From positions 91,638,001 to 91,702,000 of the forward strand of contig CM077597.1 of the NCBI GenBank assembly GCA_039654915.1: DNA of 64,000 nucleotides. Reading direction: 5' to 3'. This document shows positions 56,504 through 64,000 of the stretch, piece after piece (position 1 is the first letter of the stretch; each line of letters starts with the position of its first letter). The notes below the pieces were generated by a model. That model was not told the DNA's origin. It searched no databases and saw only the letters and a program-made list of their open reading frames with translations. The DNA comes from Aquilaria yunnanensis. Lineage: Eukaryota > Streptophyta > Magnoliopsida > Malvales > Thymelaeaceae. The translations under genes and the position numbers were made by a program.

Positions 56504-59500
56504 TCAAAAAATTTTCCCAAGTTCTATCTTTCTCATCATTACAAATGTGTTATGAAGAATTGAATCTACAATCCCAGCAACCTGACAACAAAGGGGAAGA
56601 TTAATTATTATTACCATCTACTCTCTGCAGAAGAACAAAGAAAGTAAGTATACTGACCGTGAAAACTCCTCCTACTATTGCACAGACATTGGTGATAAAA
56701 TGAGAGAAGGATTTCGAGTTTTCGGTTATTAACACCTGAGTTAAAAAAAAAAAAAAAGGTACAGAAACAGTTTCCATGAGACAAATCAAAGCATGACCTT
56801 TCTGCACCACTTCAGTAGTTGATTTAGCACCTAAATAAGTTACTGGTAACTGCTTCGTCAGTCCAAATCAACTAATGATTCGGGTTGGCTAGAGATGGTT
56901 ATGCTTAGTATAGGATATTTGAAGTGGGAATAATGGGAAAGAAAGTCCACCAAAGTTACAGTAAATTGGTTTGTAAGAGAACCTGCATAGGTGATGGCTG
57001 CAGATGAAATTTCGTGACAGGTATGTACATGGTCTCTGCCAGACTGCTGTGAGCCGTGAACTCATACTCTTCGAGTAGTGTATGCTCACCAGAATATCTT
57101 CTAGTCACGACTTCTGTTTTAACTATTTGAAGGTAGTGTTCTATCTGCAAATGGAATTAGGAGCAGCAGCTGAAGCAACAACCATAAGAGCAATATAACA
57201 GCAGTTAAAGCTGTAGCAAAAGGCTTTAGTTAAATTTGTTAAGACTTACAGTGACATTTCCTCCTACATTGTGCTGGTTAATGAATGCTTGCCCATTCAA
57301 CTTGTATCTACTCCGACCTATATAAGGCACTACTTGCTTCACATCACTTAGTGCCTTGGGCGAGATCTTTCGGCCGAATGAAATATGAGATATGATATGT
57401 GACAAGTTCATTTGAGAAGTATCAAATGAATGGGACCCTGAATGAGCAGAGAAGATAAGAAAGCCTGGAACCTGAAAAACACAGGCATTTTCTTTCAGTA
57501 CAAACCATTTCAGTCATAAAATTTAGTAGACAGACAGATCTATCAGAGCCAGCAGTTACCTTCTTCACAAGCACATACCCTTCAAATCTACATCCTCCAC
57601 TCAGAGGTGCTGGTCTTTTTGTTGTATGACTAGATTTATCATCCGAAGTTTGTCTCTGTGAATCCAGCGGAATAGTTGCAATCAAACCCTCCATCGCCTG
57701 CAAAAGACTGAGTTATGAAAAGTTCTCGCTAGTTAAGAACACTTCTGCATGGTGACCTGAAACTTAAGATGTTTGCACCTGAACCAGACTATCTGTGTTA
57801 CGATCTCCATGGTAAGATTCATGATCATGCTGTCCATTATCCTCTCTGTACAGATTAACATGGTACAGGTGCATAAATGTGGGTTTGAAACAGATGATGT
57901 CAAAGGAACAGAAACAATATACAATAAAACTAGATGTCATTTAAGCAGCAGGAAGAAGTAATCTCATGAAACCAAGATCAGATAAAGTCTGTTTTAACAA
58001 AATCTATAAATTTTCTACCTACTCTGATGCTAAGAATGTCATATATGTAGGTAGGAGAGTTTCCCCCAACAATTTTTGCATGTCACAGATTTGTGTCTCA
58101 AGCATAAAGCCAAGGCACTTGGTTGCATTTATCAAAACAAAAGGGAGAAACCAGTTTGTTTTACCTTAAATTGTTTCCTTTGCGGAAAATGCGAATTGAT
58201 GGATATCCTTGAATGTGATGTCTGAAAGTCCAAAGCAACAAAACACAAATGAATTCTAGAAGAAAGAGACGGTCGAATGAATAAAATATGAGACAGGCTA
58301 TGAGAACTACGACAACAAGAACCAAATTATTCTACATCTCAAACACAAATTATGTGATATTGTCCTGCTCATATAGCTAGAACTTATCCCCAAAAGCTAA
58401 CTTGTTGGGTAGAGGGTACCAAAGACTACATAAGCACCTATTTAGACACTTTTGTAAGCCATGTTGGGTCTTTGGTGACACTTCCCCTTAACTAGGTTAA
58501 CTATAAACACCTTACATGTAACCCTCCAGAGATTTTCAACGAATCTTCCCAAGTCCTTCTGCTTCCCAATATCTAGATGACAGTGCCATTGCACCAAGTA
58601 CCAGGTTCACAAACTCTTTCACATGATTTTCCAATGGGGTGTCTTGACTCTTGACATTTTATTTGATAAAACAAGAATTTGATATCCATACAAGGTCGTA
58701 GTCTGAGTGTTATTGACCCGTATGGGTGGAGCTAGAAAAGTTGGTGAGGGGTACCTCTTGCACAATTCAGTTTCTATAGTGCAATCGACATGGCCCAAAA
58801 GAATAACCGCATACAGGTCCGGATCATATCTGCAGAAATCAAGCATGCATGACATGTATCAGCAAGGATACTCCTCCATAGAAACGCATTCGTTACAAAT
58901 CTGCAGACAATGAAGTGAAAAACATGTGTGTTAGAACCTTTCTCTCATGATTTTGGCTGCTTTCTCCCAGGAAGGTTTCTGAAACCAGAAAGGAAAAGTG
59001 TTTCAGCACAAATATGTGACTCTACTAGTGTGATTAAAGCGGTTATTCATGATGTAGTTGGCTGCTGAAACATTAAACATTTCTTTTGCAGATAGATATG
59101 TAAGAGAAACACTTAGGAAAACAAATTAAACCACTTGTAAAAATATGTAGTGACGGCGAGGTTACCAAGCGATTACTCCAATAGCACCAAGGAGCAAAAA
59201 AGTTGACAACCAAAACTGGAAACCTGAAAAGTGAGGTTCATACCGGGGTCAATAGTGTAACTATAATTTGTTGAACATTTACAATTTGGTGTTCATTATT
59301 TCTGAATTCTGAAGATGGGGAACACCTAACATTGTGAAAGAATTTCAGGGTGAGAAAGAATAAGACTGTAGACTGGTTTCTTCAATGTATATGAAGAATC
59401 TTTTGGTTTAAGTAAGATGAAAATAGCCTTGGCCAAGACATGTAAGAGTGGCACAAATGTGAAGTTGACTTCAAAATGACTTATTTCTATTTTTACATTT

Positions 59501-62500
59501 TTTTTACCCAGAACTAATTTTAATTAAAAACTAATATTATATAACTATAATAATCCATTGAAAATACAATTTTTGTAATTTTACTAAATTTTTATAAATT
59601 TTTCTAGTTCAAGGCAGTAAAAAAAGAAAAATTCATAAAAATTTAACAACATAATAAAAATTTACTTTCAAATAGACTATTTTATCTACATATTATTGGC
59701 TTCTAAATGGAATTAATTTTAGGTAAAAAAAATGTAAAAATAAAAATAAGTCAATTGGTTTAATTTAAAACAAATTGGCCAACAGTGAGATTCTTAGTAT
59801 GAGGGATCTGTCAAAAACAGTTCTTATACATCCTCTATTGTCCAATGGGCATAAGGAAACCACCGGTAGTAAAAAGTAAGAACCATGTAAGAATAGCTAG
59901 AAGTAGCAACTTTAAGAAACATTCAAAAATAGCCTGAAGTATCAACTTTAAGAACTATGTAAGGATAGCTATAAGTAGCAACTTTAAGAACCATGTAAGG
60001 TTAGCTAGAAGTAGCAACTTTAAGAACCATATAAGGATAGCTAGAAGTAGCAACTTTAAGAACCATGTAAGAATAGCTAGAAGCAGCAACTTACTTAAGA
60101 GCAACAGAATCAAAGTTGTCACCCTTTAACAACACAGAGCCTTCAACAGATTCATCAACTTCATCCCCATGATTGATGTATTGTGAAAGAGGTTCAGGAA
60201 GACACTCGGCACCTATAGGCCTTAGATTGTGATCTATTGAGAACTTGCGTACCGTCTTTGTTATATTTAACCTGTTCTGAAAGAAAGAAAGGGAGAGACA
60301 CAAATGTAGAGCTGTATGCTGTGAGCATCAGAAAGAACTAGCATATGCTTCCGGAAGAATTATGCATATGGAAGATACAATAGCATCTGAATTATTAATT
60401 AGATTGAGAAACAAATACACAAAGCAATCTAGAAACTAATGTATAAATAGAAGATTAAGCTTCGGTTTGTCTTTTGATTTTCATTGCTCTGGAGTTTTAG
60501 ATGCATACAAACTTACAGTTCCCAGCACATCACTCACGTCAACAGATGCAAATTCACATGAGAGAGCTGGAAAGCTGCAGAAAAGTTGAGTTGGAAGAGG
60601 AATTCAATCAGTTTGACCCAAAAAAGTTTCCAATCTCCACTGCAAGAGCCATAACATATTACAGTGAAAAAATTACAAGAACAAAATTATATGCTTACAA
60701 GTATATACACACAGAGAAACTAATCTATTAAAAGTTAAAATTTTGAGTTTGTCATTCACTTTGTCATTACCAACGTAAAGCTGGTTGTAACAGGACTCAT
60801 TCACCATCATGTTTTAGCCTAGTAATAGGAGTTTTAAGAATTGACCACCTGTATCTAAATTTTGTGTCTTACTTTTCCCGGACCCCACCCCAACTTGAAC
60901 CATGCACAACCAGTGGCGGAACCAGAATTTTTGGTTCGGGGGGACGAGCCTGAAGGAGAGTTGATCAAACCCGGATGAGAGGGACGGCATCGAGGTGGGG
61001 CAAAGCTGGAGATTGGGACTAATTCGTATTAATTCAAATATTATGGTGCAACTCGACAAGGTGAAAAATTTGGAGGACTAATAGTGCATTTAGGCCATGT
61101 TAGAATATCGGTTTAAGGCTAGAGGGAATAATTACTCATTTGGTCCCTGTTTTATTTAGTACCTACCTCCCTGCCCCCCATCTTCATATTCTTCCATTAT
61201 TTCTGGGGGGGCAAAAATGCATTTCAAGTCCCTAATTTCTCTTGAATTAACCAATTAAGTACCTATATTTAAAATTTTTCAAAATTTTCGGGGGGGCAGC
61301 CGCACCCCCTGCCCCTTAATAGGTCTGCATCTGTGCACAACCCTACTCAATGGATGATCATTGTTCGTCATCGCAACCCAACCTCATCAGTGTTGGGCAG
61401 ATGGAGTATGGAGGTGACAAAAAAATTGACCAGGCATGAAGATAGGGCTGTAAATGAATCTATCATGTTCATATGTTTATAGATAAATATGTTTGTGTTT
61501 ATTTGCATTTATTCATTCATAATAAAATTGTCATGAATTAAATGAACTAAACAAAATGAAGGAATTCCTGAACACCATTAAAGAAACATATTTTACAAAT
61601 GATATGAATAAATGCATTTCAAAACAAACATAAACAAACAAATGAATTAATGAAAAAAATAAAATATTATGAATAAATAAATATACAAAAAATAAATATG
61701 TAAGTAAAGAAACTAACAAACAAATAAATGAATGAATAAATGATCAAATACAAATGTACATTAACCAAAATGTTCATGAACACAAAAAAAGTGAACATAA
61801 CTTTGTTTGTACTCGTTTGTTAATTTATCTTAAATGAATATAAAATTTTTTTCATGTTCATTCATTTTATAAAATAAATGAATATAAACGGACTTTCCAC
61901 CCAACTGTTCAGAAAAGGTTCACCAAATATTCTGTTTGTTTATAGTCCTATATGAAGGCAAATGATAAATAAAATTAGTTTAACTACTATTTAAGTCACT
62001 AAAAAGTTATTAGATTTCAATGTAGTATAGTTTTGGCTAACTTAGCTCAATTGGGTCACTTTTTAAATAAAGGAAAGTCACACTACTAGATGGAAGGCTA
62101 TGTGTCCAACTCTGCAAAGTTGAAGGTTGAGTTGGACCAAGTTAAGGTGTTATGTATCAGAGTTAACAAAGTTTAAGTGTGAAATTGGATTTAGGCTAGG
62201 ATATTTTAGCCATTACAACAATGAACACATTCAAGAACAAATTTAACATTTCGCACATCCAGCTCAGCTGGTTAGCACAAGGGACACCCATAAGGCCAAC
62301 CCGGGCTCAAGCAGCAGGAAAAGCACTCTCCTCCAGCCTAGGCATCTAGTAATGGAAAATTTACAATTGGAGTCATCCAAGTTTCATGTAGCAGCCACTC
62401 CCCCTCTAAATTTCATATAATACCTCCTAACTACTTGTACTTGTAAATGCTTTTGAGTACAAAAAAATAAATAAATAAAAGAATAGGTATAGGTGGGGAC

Positions 62501-63989
62501 ACGTATGGGGCCTAACCAACTTTGAGTCTCAACCAAGGTTTTGAAAAGCGAAAAGCGCACTATAGCGATAGGGGTTCCAAAGCGCAAAGCGCAAAGCGAA
62601 AGCGAGGGCTTTAATGAAGTAAGGCTCTCCTTTAGAGATAAATTCTAGGATATGTAACTAGCTAATTAGATACATAAAAATACCAAAATAAGCTACTAAA
62701 TATGTTTAATATCTATAAAAAGACACAAACACATCCATATAATGTACCAAAGTAGTAATAACAATTTATAGAAAAATTATTTTCTTTTTTAAAATTATTT
62801 TAGTTTAGATAAAATTATTTTATCTTTTAAAAAAAAAAATTAAACTTTAACTAAAGCGACGCTTTGCGCCATGGACAAAGCGCGCGCTTCGGGAGCTTAA
62901 AGCGCGCTTTTTGAAAGACGCCTCGCTTTCATCGCGAAAAGCGTCAGACTCATAACGCTATGCGCCTCGCGCTTTTAGCGCACTAAAGCGCGCTTTTAAT
63001 AACACTAGTCTCAACAACATAAGAAAGGCACAAAATCTGCCAAATTGTAGCCTGAAATTGTCGAGGTTTCATAAAACAAGGAAGATTAGCTCATAAGCTT
63101 GCTAAGTACTCTCTCATGCCCTATAAAATGTACATGCTTTTGAGTATAAAAGGATGGAGGGGGAATAGGTATAACCACACCAATCAAGCAATTGTGGTCA
63201 TTAGCATTTTACTCCAACTAAAAACTTGTACTTGTAAATGCTTTTGAGTACAAAGAGAAAAAAAAATAAAAGAATAGGTATAGGTGGGGACACGTATGGG
63301 GCCCAACCAACTTTGAGTCTCAACAACACAAGAAAGACACAAAATCTGCCAAATTGTAGCCTGAAATTCTCCAGGTTTCACAAAACAAGGAAGATTAGTT
63401 CATAAGCTTGCTAAGTACTCTCTCATGCCCTATAAAAATTGTACATGCTTTTGAGAATAAAATAAAGGGGGGGGGGGGGAATAGGTATAACCACACCAAC
63501 CAAGCAATTGTAGTCATTAGCATTTTACTCCAACTAAATACTTGAAACTTGAAGAGGCAAGCCACCTAAGTTCAGTCAAAGGATCATACAACAATAACAA
63601 TTGATAAAACTCGGCTTCATCCCAGAATAGAGTAACAAGTTAGCATTAGAAGTTGGAATAAATTATCAACAACTATGATAGATTTTCCAAATCTCTAATA
63701 TTAAACGCTACTGTTGGATAACATTTTAAACCTTTAACACTAAACACTGACATTGTTATCAGATGAAGTCATCATGTCATATTCACTCAGGTGGTATTAA
63801 CGAGTTCATAATAACATCTGAAAACAACACAACCAAGTGAAAATGCTCTACGAAAATGCAACCAAAAAAAAGAAAAAGAAAAGAAAAGTTCTACCTGATA
63901 TTAAAATCCATACGTAAAAGATCCTCATCAGAACTTCTGTCAACAACAATGGATGTTGTTGTGTGAGTTTTTAAATAATTATTCAACTC
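56504..63989 (-). CDS. PDIL5-4: PDIL5-3/5-4-like protein: ERGIC/ERV41-type receptor with embedded thioredoxin domain (5' partial)
   Basis: Thirteen exons lie in the window, each with GT/AG ends and frame kept: 63989-63895, 60574-60517, 60276-60095, 59223-59166, 58978-58938, 58829-58755, 58221-58165, 57845-57779, 57697-57560, 57471-57250, 57144-56983, 56735-56658, 56581-56504. They encode 436 residues; about 45 N-terminal residues with the first membrane segment lie beyond 64000. Order: the end of ERGIC_N (FPALSCEFASVDVSDVLGT, NRLNITKTVRKFSI); a thioredoxin fold with APWCYWSNRL in place of the CxxC centre, VDC, and the cis-Pro loop GYPSIRIFRKG; then the COPII-coat ERV domain (GGCRFEGYVLVKKVPGFL, FGRKISPKA, Y-x-G-x-HTLLEEYEFTA), ending in a membrane segment (ITNVCAIVGGVFTVAGIVDS). 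It probably cycles between ER and Golgi. CYWS has one active-site Cys only, so classical disulfide exchange is unlikely. PDIL5-3 cannot be excluded. The 3.3-kb first visible intron is full of MITEs. Confidence 0.93.
59477..59753. mobile_element. Palindromic MITE in a PDIL5 intron
   Basis: TGACTTATTTCTATTTTTAC at the left matches the reverse complement of the right end (GTAAAAATAAAAATAAGTCA), and pairing continues for about 50 bp through AACTAATTTTAATT / GGAATTAATTTT. It is 277 bp, AT-rich and non-coding. No target duplication was resolved. Confidence 0.65.
59878..60093. repeat. 36-bp minisatellite, six copies, ending in a splice donor of the PDIL5 gene
   Basis: Six head-to-tail units of AAGAACCATGTAAGAATAGC TAGAAGTAGCAACTTT differ by a few bases each. 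The array (6 x 36 = 216 bp) runs up to 60093, and the intron donor (minus-strand GTAAGT starting at 60094) lies at its edge, so the last unit overlaps the donor. Confidence 0.9.
60911..61333. mobile_element. hAT MITE in the large PDIL5 intron, 423 bp
   Basis: Exact 8-bp flanks TGCACAAC at 60903-60910 and 61334-61341. The left end is CAGTGGCGGAACCAG, the standard hAT terminus. The right end (GGTCTGCATCTG) has drifted. No coding. Confidence 0.85.
61443..61950. mobile_element. hAT MITE in the large PDIL5 intron, 508 bp
   Basis: The ends TAGGGCTGTAAATGAA and, in reverse complement, TAGGACTATAAACAAA form an imperfect inverted repeat. The flanks CATGAAGA (61435-61442) and TATGAAGG (61951-61958) match at six of eight positions. 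The body is made of ATGAATAAA-like words on both strands. Confidence 0.7.
62255..62345 (+). mobile_element. tRNA-like SINE fragment in the large PDIL5 intron
   Basis: CAGCTCAGCTGGTTAGCACA is a good box A region, and CAACCCGGGCTCAAGC, about 30 bp later, is a diverged box B. The tRNA-like head is followed by GCAGGAAAAGCACTCTCCTC. It is too damaged for a functional tRNA. Confidence 0.4.
62425..63528 (+). repeat. Intronic tandem duplication, about 310 bp unit, two copies
   Basis: Units start at about 62425 and 63212 with ACTTGTACTTGTAAATGC TTTTGAGTACAAA. They run through GGGGACACGTATGGGGCC, AAATCTGCCAAATTGTAGCC and CCTATAAAATGTACATGC to CATTTTACTCCAACTA. A third start is visible at 63527. The first copy contains a 474-bp MITE that the second lacks, so duplication preceded the insertion. 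Confidence 0.85.
62534..63007. mobile_element. hAT MITE rich in AAAGCGC words, 474 bp
   Basis: Exact 8-bp flanks GTCTCAAC at 62526-62533 and 63008-63015. The ends are CAAGGTTTTGAAAAGCG and, in reverse complement, TAGTGTTATTAAAAGCG. Both arms are packed with AAAGCGC/GCGCTTT, so the element can fold on itself. The second copy of the intronic duplication gives the empty site. Confidence 0.85.
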
Positions 63990-64000
63990 CTGCAGAATGA

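Noticed and set aside
59878..60093. CRISPR-like array
   Set aside because: The 36-bp units touch each other with no spacers, and the setting is a plant intron.

Overview
This is a plant nuclear window, almost certainly eudicot. It is AT-rich, its genes carry many short exons with GT/AG introns, and it is crowded with plant transposon families. Three host genes can be resolved to exon level: (1) a 17-exon, minus-strand GH35 beta-galactosidase (21628-26297) encoding an intact 825-residue secreted protein with a C-terminal galactose-lectin domain; (2) a two-exon, plus-strand early-nodulin-like, GPI-anchored arabinogalactan protein (55303-56138, 238 residues); (3) the last 13 exons of a minus-strand PDIL5-3/5-4-type protein (56504-63989), an ERGIC/ERV41-like cargo receptor with an embedded thioredoxin fold, whose 5' end lies beyond the window. 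Genes 2 and 3 converge, with 365 bp between their stop codons.

The most distinctive locus is a tandem family of small secreted-peptide genes between about 27.6 and 53.2 kb. Five copies are visible. One is intact and ends in SVPSPGVGH (52816-53085), a tail resembling the PIP and CEP signalling-peptide families. One is open but frameshifted just before the terminal motif, so the tail is buried inside a longer protein (31459-31755). Three are broken (28879, 30353, 40371). Parts of the surrounding promoter blocks, including a CACGTG G-box and a TATA box, are duplicated with them. Two hAT transposons have landed among the copies.

The rest is mobile DNA, with clear nesting. From 2.25 to 14.81 kb lies an LTR retrotransposon with perfect 5-bp target duplications (AGAAT). 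It reads on the minus strand, keeps only a gag fragment, has tandem repeats in front of its 3' LTR, and carries a 3.6-kb solo LTR of another family in that 3' LTR. A CACTA element (17.68-18.97 kb) carries a SINE-like insertion. A 3-kb hAT-like element (32.4-35.4 kb) contains a LINE tail that itself contains a MITE. hAT elements lie at 36.94-39.67 and 40.70-46.48 kb, the second split by a 2.6-kb solo LTR. A related LTR copy (47.25-49.09 kb), a LINE 3' end (49.2-49.8 kb) and a Mutator-like element (53.30-54.44 kb) follow. The introns of the PDIL5 gene hold four MITEs, a six-copy 36-bp minisatellite that runs into a splice donor, and a 0.3-kb tandem duplication.

All assignments come from reading the sequence and from remembered family motifs; no database search was run. 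Exon boundaries were chosen because each junction has GT/AG ends and restores the reading frame and family motif.
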